This document shows positions 25,226 through 35,199 of a stretch of DNA of 64,000 nt, piece after piece. Location: NCBI RefSeq assembly GCF_036840915.1, contig NZ_CP085725.1:2728001-2792000 (forward strand), written 5' to 3'. Both the position numbers and the translations under genes were made by a program. The first letter of the stretch is position 1. Each line of letters opens with the position of its first letter. The stretch comes from Flavobacterium hankyongi. Lineage in GTDB: Bacteria; Bacteroidota; Bacteroidia; Flavobacteriales; Flavobacteriaceae. The notes beneath the pieces are model-generated. The model did not search any database. It was not told the DNA's origin and saw only the letters and a program-made list of their open reading frames with translations.

Positions 25226-27508
25226 ATGAAAAATTTCTTTATAATAATTTTTAGTTTTTTCTTTTCTAATTTGATGATTTCTCAGCAGAATAGTGTTTGG
25301 AAAGGATATTTTTCATATAATTCAATTAAAGATATATCACAAAGTACAACTACTTTTTATGGGGCAGCCGAAAATGCTTATTTTAAGAGAAATGTAGCTA
25401 CAAATGAAATTTCAACCACGTCCACTATAGAAGGGCTTTCGGGGCAAACAATAACTCAAATATACTATAGTGAAGCCTACAAGAAAACCATTATTGGGCA
25501 TGTTGATGGTCTTTTAGTTGTGGTTAATGAAAAAGACGGTTCAATGCTTAATGTTGTTGATATTGTTAACAAGCCATCGGTACCACCTAATATGAAAAAA
25601 GTTAACCATATTAACGAGTATAATGGTAAGCTTTATATTGCAACAGATTTTGGAATTTGTGTTTTTGATTTAGCAACTTCAGAATTTGGAGATACTTATT
25701 TTATTGGCTCAAATGGCTCAAATATTCAAATTCTTCAAACGGCAGTTTCTAACAACACCATATATGCAGTAGCCAATGGTTATGGACTTTTAAGTGCATC
25801 AGTAAATAATCCCAATCTTGTCGATTACAATCAATGGACAATGACAGCTTCAGGAAATTGGGCAAGTGTAACGACAACAGCTACTGATGTTGCTTTGATA
25901 AATTTAAGTGGCCAGCTTTATAAATTAGTTGGAAATTCGCCAGTGTATTTAACTGCACTTAATCAAATGTCACTTGATGCTAGATTTTCAGAAAGTAATT
26001 ATGTGGTTACTACACAAAATTATGTTTATGTTTTTGATAGTCAGTTGAATGAGATTTTTAGAATAAATAACTCTGCCGATTCTACAACGCATTTTACCTG
26101 TGCTACTGTTTTAAGTGACAAAGTTTATATTGGGACTCAAGAAAGAGGAGTGATAACGACTACCCAAACGAATACAACAGCGTTTCAAAATATTTCACCT
26201 AACGGTCCTGATAGAAATAGGATTTTTGCTGTCAAATCATTTTCTAATGGTGTTTGGGCAGTTTATGGAGATCATACAATTTATTATAACCCTCATCCAT
26301 TGGACGCATTGAGTGTAAGTCGTTTTGAAGAAAAAGTGGGGTGGGTTTCTACTCCTTATTCGAGTCTTTTTGGTGCAAAATCTATTGTAAGAATAGAAAC
26401 TCATCCTAATGATGAAAAAAAGGTCTTTTTTAGCTCATATCATTCTGGACTTTTAAAGTTTGATAATAATTTACCAAGTACACTTTATGATGCTACAAAT
26501 AGTAGCCTACAAGCTTATTTGCCATTACAGCCAACAGAGAATATTAGAGTAAACGGATTAGGTTTTGATAAGAGTAATAACTTATGGGTTACAAATTCAC
26601 TAGCTACAAATCCGATTAATGTTTTAAGATCTAATGGTCAATGGCAAGGTTATAGTTTATCGGTGCTTCAAAATCCAGCTGTTGTTAGTTATGGAAGAAT
26701 AGCAGTCGATAAAAATAATACGAAATGGATTTGTTCAAACAGTGCTGGGATTATTGGTTTTAATGAAAACTATAATAATAGATGTTTAAGAATGACTGAA
26801 GGAAGTGATTCGGGAAATCTACCAACAAGTGATGTAAGAGCAGTGGCGGTTGATAATAAAAATAAACTTTGGATAGGAACTGCCTATGGACTTCGAGTAT
26901 TGTCTAGTGTCGATTCTTTTTTAACTCAAGATAAATTAACCGCAAACTCAATAATAATTTTGGAAGATGGTTTGGCGCAAGAGCTACTATATAATCAATT
27001 TATTACTGATATAGTGGTAGATGGTGCAAATAATAAATGGATTGGTACTGCTGGTGCTGGGGTTTTTTATATTTCAGATGATGGTCAAAAAACATTTAAT
27101 ATTTTCACTAAAGAGAACTCTCCTTTGCCTAATAATACGATCAATGATATTGAGATTAATAAAGTTACCGGCGAAGTTTTTATAGCTACAGAAAGTGGTA
27201 TGGTTTCGTTTAGAGGGTCAGCAACTTCAGGAACAGATGATTTAGAAAATGTTGTTGTTTTTCCAAATCCGGTAAGACCAGAGTTTGGAGGTAATGTTGC
27301 TGTTTCTGGTTTGATGGATAAAGCAAATGTAAAAATCACAGATATTGAAGGTAATTTGGTCTTCGAGGCTATTTCTGAAGGAGGTACCGTGCTTTGGGAT
27401 ACTAGAAACTTTCGTGGAAGCAAAGTAGCTTCTGGTGTTTATATGGTTTTGATTTCTGCAGAAAGTGGTGAAAAAACCAAAGTTAAAAAAGTTATGATTG
27501 TGCGATAA
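25226..27508 (+). CDS. porZ: PorZ-like type IX secretion protein (beta-propeller with T9SS C-terminal domain)
   Basis: The 760-residue protein has a signal peptide (ending near MISQQ). Two seven-bladed-type propeller regions carry repeated two-component-regulator-propeller blades such as NKLWIGTAYGLRVL, NKWIGTAGAGVFYI and GEVFIATESGMVSF. The C-terminal beta sandwich of about 85 residues (NVVVFPNPV ... VASGVYMVLISA ... KKVMIVR) is a type A T9SS sorting domain. This layout and length match PorZ, a surface component of the attachment complex that helps add anionic LPS to secreted proteins in Porphyromonas. It shares the last base of its stop codon with the recO start, as I recall also seeing in other flavobacteria. 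Confidence 0.85.
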   Translation: MKNFFIIIFSFFFSNLMISQQNSVWKGYFSYNSIKDISQSTTTFYGAAENAYFKRNVATNEISTTSTIEGLSGQTITQIYYSEAYKKTIIGHVDGLLVVVNEKDGSMLNVVDIVNKPSVPPNMKKVNHINEYNGKLYIATDFGICVFDLATSEFGDTYFIGSNGSNIQILQTAVSNNTIYAVANGYGLLSASVNNPNLVDYNQWTMTASGNWASVTTTATDVALINLSGQLYKLVGNSPVYLTALNQMSLDARFSESNYVVTTQNYVYVFDSQLNEIFRINNSADSTTHFTCATVLSDKVYIGTQERGVITTTQTNTTAFQNISPNGPDRNRIFAVKSFSNGVWAVYGDHTIYYNPHPLDALSVSRFEEKVGWVSTPYSSLFGAKSIVRIETHPNDEKKVFFSSYHSGLLKFDNNLPSTLYDATNSSLQAYLPLQPTENIRVNGLGFDKSNNLWVTNSLATNPINVLRSNGQWQGYSLSVLQNPAVVSYGRIAVDKNNTKWICSNSAGIIGFNENYNNRCLRMTEGSDSGNLPTSDVRAVAVDNKNKLWIGTAYGLRVLSSVDSFLTQDKLTANSIIILEDGLAQELLYNQFITDIVVDGANNKWIGTAGAGVFYISDDGQKTFNIFTKENSPLPNNTINDIEINKVTGEVFIATESGMVSFRGSATSGTDDLENVVVFPNPVRPEFGGNVAVSGLMDKANVKITDIEGNLVFEAISEGGTVLWDTRNFRGSKVASGVYMVLISAESGEKTKVKKVMIVR

Positions 27509-28221
27509 TGTTGGTAAAAACCAAAGCTATTGTTTTGAGTGCATTAAAATATCAGGAAAAATCACTGATAGTAAAGTGTTTTACACAATCAGAAGGGTTG
27601 AAGAGTTATTTCGTACCCAGTGCTTTTTCAACTAAAAAATCGAGTCAGCGAATTGCTTATTTTCAGCCGTTGAATATTCTTGAAATTGAAGCCAATCATA
27701 AAAATAAAGGATCATTAGAGCATTTTAAAGAAGTTAAGATTTCAGTTCCTTATCAAACATTAAATCTGGAAATAGTTAAAAGTACCATCGTTATTTTTCT
27801 TTCAGAAGTGTTGCATCATGCCATCAAAGAAGAAGAAAAAAACGAGTCGCTTTTTGCTTTTCTCGAAACCGCTTTGATTTGGTTAGATACTCATGATGAA
27901 ATTGCTAATTTCCACCTTATTTTACTGCTTGAAATTACAAAATTTCTGGGGTTTTATCCTGATGACTCACAAATTAATTTTCCTTTTTTTGATATAAGCG
28001 AAGGGCATTTTGCTCTTCATCAATCCATGAACTGTATCAACATGCAGGAAACACTTTTGCTTAAAAAATTATTGGAATTAAAATTCGATAGTTCACAAAA
28101 ATTTTTCACTGCTTCAGAACGTCAAATATTGCTTAAAATCCTTTTGGATTACTATGTAATTCACTTGGTTGGATTTAAAAAACCAAAGTCGCTGGAAGTA
28201 TTAAAAGAAGTTTTTTCGTAA
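27508..28221 (+). CDS. recO: DNA repair protein RecO
   Basis: RecO loads RecA onto single-stranded DNA covered with SSB. The 237-residue protein shows the N-terminal OB fold (KTKAIVLSALKYQEKSLIVKCFTQSEG) and a helical C-terminal part. The zinc-binding Cys residues found in some RecO proteins are absent, as is common in Bacteroidota. Its ATG overlaps the porZ stop by one base, so translation is coupled. Confidence 0.93.
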   Translation: MLVKTKAIVLSALKYQEKSLIVKCFTQSEGLKSYFVPSAFSTKKSSQRIAYFQPLNILEIEANHKNKGSLEHFKEVKISVPYQTLNLEIVKSTIVIFLSEVLHHAIKEEEKNESLFAFLETALIWLDTHDEIANFHLILLLEITKFLGFYPDDSQINFPFFDISEGHFALHQSMNCINMQETLLLKKLLELKFDSSQKFFTASERQILLKILLDYYVIHLVGFKKPKSLEVLKEVFS

Positions 28222-28341
28222 CATTTATTTTTCTTTCGTTAAACTCTTAGATTTTTAACCATTTTTTACCTTTCTTTCTTTGGCTATTGCCTTATAAATC
28301 ACTACTTTCGCGGATTGATTTTATAAAACGACCATAATAAT

Positions 28342-31300
28342 ATGAATTTCAACGAATACAAAGGACTTGACTTGCCTACAGTGGCATCAGAAGTGCTTGA
28401 TTTTTGGAAAAAAAACAATGTTTTTGAACAATCTGTAACTTCTCGTGAAGGAGCTACTCCGTATGTGTTTTTTGAAGGACCGCCTTCAGCAAACGGATTA
28501 CCGGGTATTCACCACGTGATGGCGCGTGCGATTAAAGATATTTTTTGTCGTTACAAAACTCAAAAAGGTTTCCAAGTAAAGCGCAAAGCGGGCTGGGATA
28601 CGCACGGTTTGCCTGTTGAATTAGGAACCGAAAAAGAATTAGGCATCACTAAAGAAGATATCGGAAAAACGATTTCGGTAACTGAATACAACGAAGCGTG
28701 TAAGCGCACCGTTATGCGTTATACTGACGTATGGAATGACCTTACGGAAAAAATGGGGTATTGGGTAGATATGGAAGATCCGTATGTAACTTACAAATCG
28801 AAATATATGGAATCGGTTTGGTGGTTACTAAAACAGATTTATAACAAAGATTTGTTGTACAAAGGATATACCATCCAACCGTATTCGCCAAAAGCGGGAA
28901 CAGGTTTGTCTTCTCACGAAGTAAATCAACCAGGTTCCTATCGTGATGTAACGGATACTACAATTGTAGCGCAGTTTAAAGCCAAAGACGAAACTTTACC
29001 AAGTTTCTTACAAGGTTTTGGAACCATTCATTTCTTGGCTTGGACAACAACTCCTTGGACATTGCCATCAAATACTGCATTAACCGTTGGTCCTAAAATC
29101 GATTATGTTTTAGTAAAAACGTTCAATCAATATACATTCGAACCTATCAATGTAATTCTTGCTAAAACATTAGTAGGAAAACAGTTTGGTAATAAAACAA
29201 TAGATATTTCAAGTGATACTTTGTTTAATAAATATTTGTCTGAAAGTGATTCATTACAAGCTTATGAAGAGTTTTTAAATGGAGAAATAAATGAATTAAC
29301 ACTTCGAGTAAAAGATGCAACTCATCCTGAATTAGTCAAGGAAAGAATTGATCTTTTAGGAAAAATAAGAAATAAAATACCTTTTAAGATTATTGCAGAA
29401 GCAAAAGGTGCTGATTTGGTAGGAATTCGTTACGAACAATTATTGCCTTGGGCGTTACCATACCAAAATCCTGAAAATGCATTCAGAGTAATTTCGGGAG
29501 ATTTCGTTACTACCGAAGATGGTACGGGTATCGTTCACACGGCACCGACTTTTGGAGCGGATGATGCTAAAGTAGCAAAAGAAGCGACTCCAGAAGTACC
29601 ACCAATGTTGGTATTGGATGAAAATGGAAATCCGGTTCCTCTAGTTGACTTACAAGGAAAATTTGTTGCGCAATTAGGTGATTTTGGAGGGAAGTACGTA
29701 AAGAATGAATACTACAATGATGGTGAAGCACCTGAAAAATCAGTAGACGTTGAAATCGCGATTCGTTTAAAAGAAGAAAACAAAGCCTTTAAGGTTGAAA
29801 AATACGTCCACAGTTACCCACATTGTTGGAGAACCGACAAACCAATTTTATACTATCCATTAGATTCTTGGTTCATCAAAGTAACCGAAATCAAAGATAG
29901 AATGTTCGACTTAAACGAAACCATCAACTGGAAACCAAAAGCTACAGGAGAAGGTCGTTTCGGAAATTGGTTGAAAAATGCCAACGATTGGAATTTGTCA
30001 CGTTCTAGATATTGGGGAATTCCTTTACCAATTTGGAGAACAGAAGATAAAACCGAAGAAACCTGTATTGGTTCTGTAGAAGAATTATTCAACGAAATTG
30101 AAAAAGCGGTTGCTGCTGGTTTCATGACTGAAAATCCATACAAAGGATTCCAAATCGGAAATATGGAAGAAACAAATTACTATTTAGTTGATTTACACAA
30201 AAATATTGTAGATAACATCGTTTTAGTTTCGCCATCAGGTAAACCAATGAATCGCGAAACGGATTTAATTGATGTTTGGTTCGATTCAGGCGCAATGCCT
30301 TATGCACAATGGCATTATCCTTTTGAAAACAAGGAATTAATTGATGGTCATCAATCATTCCCTGCTGATTTCATTGCAGAAGGAGTAGATCAAACGCGTG
30401 GTTGGTTCTATACCTTGCACGCCATCGGAACGTTGGTCTTTGATCAAGTAGCTTATAAAAATGTAGTATCAAACGGTTTAGTGCTAGACAAAAACGGACA
30501 AAAAATGTCAAAACGTCTAGGAAATGCGGTTGATCCATTCACCACTTTGGCTGAATACGGTCCAGATGCTACGCGTTGGTACATGATTTCTAATGCAAAT
30601 CCATGGGATAACTTAAAGTTTGATATAGAAGGAGTGGCAGAAGTACGTCGTAAATTCTTTGGAACATTGTATAATACGTATTCGTTCTTTGCGTTATATG
30701 CGAACATTGACGGATTTAAATATGCTGAAGCAGAAGTGCCATTGGCTGAAAGACCTGAAATTGACCGTTGGATTTTGTCTGAATTACACACGTTAATCCA
30801 ATTGGTTGATGAAGCCTATGCCGATTATGAACCAACCAAAGCGGCTCGTGCTATTTCTGATTTCGTTCAGGAAAACTTGAGTAACTGGTACGTGCGTTTA
30901 TGTCGTCGTAGATTCTGGAAAGGGGAGTACGGAACAGATAAAATTGCGGCCTATCAAACGCTTTACACGTGCTTAATGACCGTTGCAAAATTATCGGCGC
31001 CAATCGCTCCGTTCTTTATGGATAGATTGTATAAGGACTTAAATGCGGCTACAAATGCCGAAAAATATAGTAGTGTACACTTAGCGGAGTTTCCAAATTT
31101 TGTTGAAAATTTTGTTGATAAATCGCTGGAAAGCAAAATGTTGAAAGCACAAACGGTTTCATCATTGGTGTTGTCACTTCGTAAAAAGGAGATGATAAAA
31201 GTACGTCAACCATTGCAAAAGGTAATGATTCCGGTACTTGACGAAGTACAACGTGCAGAAATTGAGGCAGTTTCTGATCTTATAAAAGCAGAAGTAAACG

Positions 31301-31860
31301 TTAAAGAAGTACAGCTTTTAGACGATGCTTCGGGCATATTAGTGAAGCAAATTAAACCAAATTTTAAAGCTTTAGGGCCAAAATTTGGAAAGGATATGAA
31401 TCTGATTTCCAAAGGAATACAGGATTTTACACAAGAACAAATCGCAGAAATAGAGCGAAACGGTGAGATTTCTATTGTTATTTCAGGAAATAATGTTAAT
31501 TTAACAACTCAAGATGTGGAAATTTCTTCACAAGATATTGAGGGTTGGTTGGTTGCTAATTCAAACGGTATAACAGTAGCATTGGATATAACAATTTCCG
31601 ATGAATTAAGAAAAGAAGGTATCGCTAGGGAATTAGTAAATAGAATCCAAAATATCCGCAAAGATTCTGGTTTTGAAGTAACTGATAAAATTAAAGTTAC
31701 CATGCTTAAAGATGGTATAATTCAGCAAGCGATAGAAGCTAATTCAGATTACATCAAATCAGAAACTTTAACAGAGGAACTTGTTTTCACAGAAAGTATC
31801 GATAATGGTACGGAAATTGAGTTTGATGAACTAAGAACTAAAATATTAATTTCAAAGTAG
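28342..31860 (+). CDS. ileS: Isoleucine-tRNA ligase
   Basis: The enzyme charges tRNA-Ile and edits misactivated valine. The class I signature is present in the form ANGLPGIHHVMARA, and the second signature as NGQKMSKRLGNAVDP. The WTTTPWTLPSN start of the CP1 editing domain is clear. At 1172 residues it is longer than the typical 1130-1140 of flavobacteria as I recall them. The extra length seems to lie in the editing domain, about residues 275-350, where the sequence also becomes more AT-rich. It is followed by the DksA-like gene after 9 bases. Confidence 0.97.
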   Translation: MNFNEYKGLDLPTVASEVLDFWKKNNVFEQSVTSREGATPYVFFEGPPSANGLPGIHHVMARAIKDIFCRYKTQKGFQVKRKAGWDTHGLPVELGTEKELGITKEDIGKTISVTEYNEACKRTVMRYTDVWNDLTEKMGYWVDMEDPYVTYKSKYMESVWWLLKQIYNKDLLYKGYTIQPYSPKAGTGLSSHEVNQPGSYRDVTDTTIVAQFKAKDETLPSFLQGFGTIHFLAWTTTPWTLPSNTALTVGPKIDYVLVKTFNQYTFEPINVILAKTLVGKQFGNKTIDISSDTLFNKYLSESDSLQAYEEFLNGEINELTLRVKDATHPELVKERIDLLGKIRNKIPFKIIAEAKGADLVGIRYEQLLPWALPYQNPENAFRVISGDFVTTEDGTGIVHTAPTFGADDAKVAKEATPEVPPMLVLDENGNPVPLVDLQGKFVAQLGDFGGKYVKNEYYNDGEAPEKSVDVEIAIRLKEENKAFKVEKYVHSYPHCWRTDKPILYYPLDSWFIKVTEIKDRMFDLNETINWKPKATGEGRFGNWLKNANDWNLSRSRYWGIPLPIWRTEDKTEETCIGSVEELFNEIEKAVAAGFMTENPYKGFQIGNMEETNYYLVDLHKNIVDNIVLVSPSGKPMNRETDLIDVWFDSGAMPYAQWHYPFENKELIDGHQSFPADFIAEGVDQTRGWFYTLHAIGTLVFDQVAYKNVVSNGLVLDKNGQKMSKRLGNAVDPFTTLAEYGPDATRWYMISNANPWDNLKFDIEGVAEVRRKFFGTLYNTYSFFALYANIDGFKYAEAEVPLAERPEIDRWILSELHTLIQLVDEAYADYEPTKAARAISDFVQENLSNWYVRLCRRRFWKGEYGTDKIAAYQTLYTCLMTVAKLSAPIAPFFMDRLYKDLNAATNAEKYSSVHLAEFPNFVENFVDKSLESKMLKAQTVSSLVLSLRKKEMIKVRQPLQKVMIPVLDEVQRAEIEAVSDLIKAEVNVKEVQLLDDASGILVKQIKPNFKALGPKFGKDMNLISKGIQDFTQEQIAEIERNGEISIVISGNNVNLTTQDVEISSQDIEGWLVANSNGITVALDITISDELRKEGIARELVNRIQNIRKDSGFEVTDKIKVTMLKDGIIQQAIEANSDYIKSETLTEELVFTESIDNGTEIEFDELRTKILISK

Positions 31861-31869
31861 AAGGAAATT

Positions 31870-32250
31870 ATGGTAGAAGAACAAATTAGATATTCTGATG
31901 CTGATTTAGCAGAATTCAAAGAATTGATCCAAAAGAAGTTAGAAAAAGCTAAAAATGATTTGGACTTAATCAAGAGTGCTTACCTTAATGATTTGAATAA
32001 CGGTACCGATGATACATCACCAACATTCAAAGCGTTTGAAGAAGGAAGCGAGACAATGTCTAAGGAAGCCAACTCACAGTTAGCAATTCGTCAGGAGAAA
32101 TTTATTCGTGATTTGAAAAATGCTTTAATCCGTATTGAGAATAAAACCTACGGGATTTGTAAAGTAACAGGAAAACTTATAAATAAAGAAAGATTAAAAC
32201 TGGTTCCTCATGCCACTATGAGTATCGAAGCAAAGAACTTGCAACGTTAA
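31870..32250 (+). CDS. TraR/DksA-family protein without a full zinc finger
   Basis: The 126-residue protein has the DksA layout: an N-terminal coiled-coil hairpin (FKELIQKKLEKAKNDLDLIKSA and the later REKFIRDLKNALIRIE) and a C-terminal YGICKVTGKLINKERLKLVPHAT segment. In DksA this segment forms a four-Cys zinc finger; here only one Cys remains. This Cys-poor form is known in other DksA-like proteins. It probably binds RNA polymerase through the secondary channel. It is coupled with ileS and ends in a clear terminator. Confidence 0.88.
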   Translation: MVEEQIRYSDADLAEFKELIQKKLEKAKNDLDLIKSAYLNDLNNGTDDTSPTFKAFEEGSETMSKEANSQLAIRQEKFIRDLKNALIRIENKTYGICKVTGKLINKERLKLVPHATMSIEAKNLQR

Positions 32251-32270
32251 TCTTTTTCTAAAAATGACTG

Positions 32271-32296
32271 AACGCTCCTTTTTGGAGCGTTTTTTA
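32271..32296 (+). terminator. Terminator of ileS-dksA-like operon
   Basis: AACGCTCC (32271-32278) pairs perfectly with GGAGCGTT (32284-32291), with a 5-base loop and a T run. Confidence 0.88.
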
Positions 32297-32409
32297 TGTA
32301 ATAATGTTTATTTTTGTCCTACAAAGAAAAATAATGGAATCGCAACGATGAATAATATGTCAAATAAAGCGATTGCATTTGACTGCTGAAAAGCAATAAA
32401 TATTAACAA

Positions 32410-33012
32410 ATGAATTTAAAGAAAGCCTATCTAATCGTTTTTTTGGTTTTATTAATTGACCAAATATCCAAAATATATGTAAAAACACATTTTGTACTTC
32501 ATGAAGAGGTTGGAGTATTTAGTTGGTTTAAAATTTTATTCATCGAAAACGAAGGTATGGCTTGGGGAGCTGAAATTCCAGGAGCTTATGGTAAAATTGC
32601 GTTAACACTATTTCGTATTCTTGCCGTTTTTGGTATTGGATACTGGTTGTGGGATTCGGTTAGAAAAAGCGGATCTAATCTTTTAATAATTGCGATTTCT
32701 TTAATTCTTGCTGGTGCTTTTGGTAATATTATAGATTCTGTTTTTTATGGTCGTATCTTTAATGACAGTTCATACGAAGTAGCAACTTTATTTTCAAAAG
32801 AACCATATGGAAAATGGTTTTATGGGAAAGTAGTGGATATGTTCTATTTCCCAATTATAAAGGATTATCCAATGCCAACATGGGTTCCGTTTTTAGGAGG
32901 TAAAAATTTCACTTTTTTCAATGCCATTTTTAATATTGCTGATGTAGCTATTTCTACCGGAGTAGGGATCTTGATTGTATTTAATAAAAAAGCATTTGGT
33001 TCAAAAAACTAA
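32410..33012 (+). CDS. lspA: Lipoprotein signal peptidase (signal peptidase II)
   Basis: LspA cleaves lipoprotein signal peptides in the inner membrane. The 200-residue protein has four membrane helices. The catalytic Asp pair is in the expected motifs: GNIIDSVFYGRIFN and FNIADVAISTGVG. The first helix starts KKAYLIVFLVLLIDQISK, also typical. An insert of about 40 residues between the catalytic motifs is common in Bacteroidota LspA. Many predicted lipoproteins in the window would be its substrates. A terminator follows. Confidence 0.96.
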   Translation: MNLKKAYLIVFLVLLIDQISKIYVKTHFVLHEEVGVFSWFKILFIENEGMAWGAEIPGAYGKIALTLFRILAVFGIGYWLWDSVRKSGSNLLIIAISLILAGAFGNIIDSVFYGRIFNDSSYEVATLFSKEPYGKWFYGKVVDMFYFPIIKDYPMPTWVPFLGGKNFTFFNAIFNIADVAISTGVGILIVFNKKAFGSKN

Positions 33013-33026
33013 TAAATAAAGACGTA

Positions 33027-33053
33027 AAAAAAGCCCTCACTGAGGGCTTTTTT
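33027..33053. terminator. Bidirectional terminator after lspA
   Basis: AAAAAAGCCCTCA pairs with TGAGGGCTTTTTT, giving T runs on both strands for lspA and the convergent small lipoprotein gene. Confidence 0.88.
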
Positions 33054-33055
33054 TA

Positions 33056-33259
33056 TTATCTGTTATGTCCAGGAGCATGGTTTCTTGCACTTTTGTCTCC
33101 GTGCATTTTTTTAGCATGACCTGGTGGAATTCTTTTTTCTTTTACCACTACTGTTCTTCTTGGTCCGGGATGATGGACATGAACACAACTAGCTAAACTA
33201 ATTGCAACTAAAAAGAACGTAACAATTGTACGAATTCTTTTAAAATATTGATTACTCAT
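33056..33259 (-). CDS. Small putative lipoprotein, 67 aa
   Basis: The short protein has a lipoprotein signal (TFFLVAISLASCVHVHH), so Cys25 is probably lipidated. The mature part is basic and rich in His, Pro and Gly: PPGHAKKMHGDKSARNHAPGHNR. PGHAKK-type small lipoproteins recur in flavobacteria, from memory, with no known function. His-rich tails could bind metal. It shares a terminator with lspA. Confidence 0.72.
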   Translation of the reverse strand: MSNQYFKRIRTIVTFFLVAISLASCVHVHHPGPRRTVVVKEKRIPPGHAKKMHGDKSARNHAPGHNR

Positions 33260-33289
33260 AGGTTAAGTTTTAGGTTTTGCGAATATAAA

Positions 33290-33853
33290 CTAAAACTTGA
33301 TTACTCCAAAGGGTGTTATACAATAATCTAATTTTATATCATTATCTTGTATATCATCAATAACATCTTCAGGATCAAAATAGGAAAGCCCAATTTTGAT
33401 ACTTTCTGTTTTACATTTGCTTAAAAATTTATCGTAAAAGCCTTTGCCATATCCTACACGGTTTCCTTTTTTATCATAAGCTAATAAAGGAACAAAAATC
33501 ACTTCTATTTTGTTTATAGGTACTTCAATGCCATCCACAGGTTCGGGAATTCCGTAAGAGTTGACTTTTATTGTTGTATTATCTGTCAATAAATAATGAG
33601 TCATTGACAAATCTTCAAAATTTGATTTTGAAATCACTATTTCTTTATCTCTTCCAGCTAAAATTTGAAGAATAAATTCAGTGTTAATTTCTTTTTGCTT
33701 TTCTATAGGTAAAAACAAATGAAAGTAAGTCTTGTCCCAAATGGGTAAATCAATACAATGATTAGCAATGATTAAACTATCATTCATTATTTCATCAAAC
33801 GTTAGTTGCTTTCTTAATGCTTTGTATTTTGTTCGCAAATCAGCTTTTAACAT
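33290..33853 (-). CDS. 5-formyltetrahydrofolate cyclo-ligase
   Basis: The enzyme (MTHFS) converts 5-formyl-THF to 5,10-methenyl-THF with ATP. The 187-residue protein has the N-terminal basic helix (LKADLRTKYKALRKQL) and the family signature FVPLLAYDKKGNRVGYGKGFYD. The start overlaps the decarboxylase stop by 14 bases, so the two are co-transcribed. Length is normal. Confidence 0.93.
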   Translation of the reverse strand: MLKADLRTKYKALRKQLTFDEIMNDSLIIANHCIDLPIWDKTYFHLFLPIEKQKEINTEFILQILAGRDKEIVISKSNFEDLSMTHYLLTDNTTIKVNSYGIPEPVDGIEVPINKIEVIFVPLLAYDKKGNRVGYGKGFYDKFLSKCKTESIKIGLSYFDPEDVIDDIQDNDIKLDYCITPFGVIKF

Positions 33854-35084
33854 GTAAATTTTCTTTTAAATCGGATATAAAAGTACTTAAATGATCGACT
33901 TCTACGTGATCCATTATTACAATTTTATACCATTTATTGTTTTCATCATGTTTTTGAGGAACCAAATCATACTTTTCTTCTAAATTTTTAGAGATATATT
34001 TAGATGGAATTGTCACAATATTCATATTTGGTTCTCTAAAGTAAGGAACACTTAACGATTTCAATTGTTCACACAACCAGTTGGTACGCATTTGTAGAAC
34101 GCTTACTTTTTCAAACCAGCCAAAAGGACCATAAGTAAACAAGATCATCCAAACTGAAACAGCATTAGAACCACTTCGACTTCCACAAAGAGTTAAATCC
34201 ATTCCTTCTACATACTCGGCTTCTTTAGTTAAAACGTTTTCAATTAGTCCTTTTCTACAAATAAAAACACCTGTTCCATAAGGAGCTTGTAACATTTTGT
34301 GAGCATCAATTGTTATGGAGCTAATTTTAGGATTACTAAAGTTAATCGAATTATTTTTATTGCTGAACGGATAAACAAAACCACCATAAGCAGCGTCAAT
34401 ATGAAGTTTATAAATTAATTGATGTTTTTCTAACACCGAAATATAATCTTCTGGGTCATCAACAGCACCAAACATTGTGGTTCCCATGTTAGAAACAATT
34501 ATAAAATATTTCTTGCCGTTTTGTTTTGCTTCAATAAGTAAACTTTCTAATTCCGATTTTTTAATTTTTCTTGTTTCAAAATCAACAGGAACTTGAATTC
34601 TATCTAACATTAATAAGTTAGCTGCCTTTGGAATGGAATAATGAGTGTCTTCTGAAGCGACAATGGTAATTTCGTTCAAAGATGCACCATAAATGTTCAT
34701 GAATAAATTGCGATACATCCAAATGGCTTGAATATTAGCCTCTGTACCTCCTGGAGCTATATAACCATCATAACTTTCTGGCTTTGCTTTAAAAATGTCT
34801 ACTGCTAAAACTTTCAGCACCTCTCTCTCAATTTCTTGTGTACCACTAAAAGCTTTTTCGGAAGAACCTATGGTATGGCAACCAATATGATTTGGATTAG
34901 CAACATAGGTTTTTAAAGTTGGTGCATCTTTAAGAAAAGAAGCGTCGCTGTAAAATACTTTGTTATCTAATTTTGACGCTGGATAACCCAAAGAAGCATC
35001 ATTTGAAAAATTCACATTTTCCAATAGTGCTTTTTCAATACGTTCTTGACGTTCTTCCTGACTTAATTTTTTCCAAGTAATCAT
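33840..35084 (-). CDS. PLP-dependent group II decarboxylase
   Basis: The 414-residue protein is an aminotransferase class V-like, PLP-dependent decarboxylase. The cofactor lysine lies in ITIDAHKMLQAPYGTGVF. The upstream conserved Asp and His are in YKLHIDAAYGGFVYPF and ASEDTHYSIPKAANLL. PGGTEANIQAIWMYRN is another family motif. Substrate cannot be decided: histidine, aspartate, glutamate or aromatic amino acids are handled by relatives. The gene lies upstream of the folate enzyme and overlaps it. Confidence 0.88.
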   Translation of the reverse strand: MITWKKLSQEERQERIEKALLENVNFSNDASLGYPASKLDNKVFYSDASFLKDAPTLKTYVANPNHIGCHTIGSSEKAFSGTQEIEREVLKVLAVDIFKAKPESYDGYIAPGGTEANIQAIWMYRNLFMNIYGASLNEITIVASEDTHYSIPKAANLLMLDRIQVPVDFETRKIKKSELESLLIEAKQNGKKYFIIVSNMGTTMFGAVDDPEDYISVLEKHQLIYKLHIDAAYGGFVYPFSNKNNSINFSNPKISSITIDAHKMLQAPYGTGVFICRKGLIENVLTKEAEYVEGMDLTLCGSRSGSNAVSVWMILFTYGPFGWFEKVSVLQMRTNWLCEQLKSLSVPYFREPNMNIVTIPSKYISKNLEEKYDLVPQKHDENNKWYKIVIMDHVEVDHLSTFISDLKENLHVKS

Positions 35085-35170
35085 AACTAATCAATTTAAA
35101 TCAAAACTATTGGTTTTAGAAACTAAAAAATATGATAAATGTTAGTTGAGCTTTATACCAATGGAATTCG

Positions 35171-35178
35171 TAAATTTG
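35171..35178 (+). promoter_or_regulatory. Promoter motif TTG-N22-TAAATTTG for uvrC
   Basis: The -7 match is TAAATTTG at 35171-35178. A TTG at 35146-35148 gives a 22-base spacer, within the Bacteroidota range. Confidence 0.6.
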
Positions 35179-35199
35179 AACGTATATTAAAAATAAAAA

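Noticed and set aside
29853..30791. Several minus-strand frames inside ileS
   Set aside because: They are shadows of a strongly conserved plus-strand gene.
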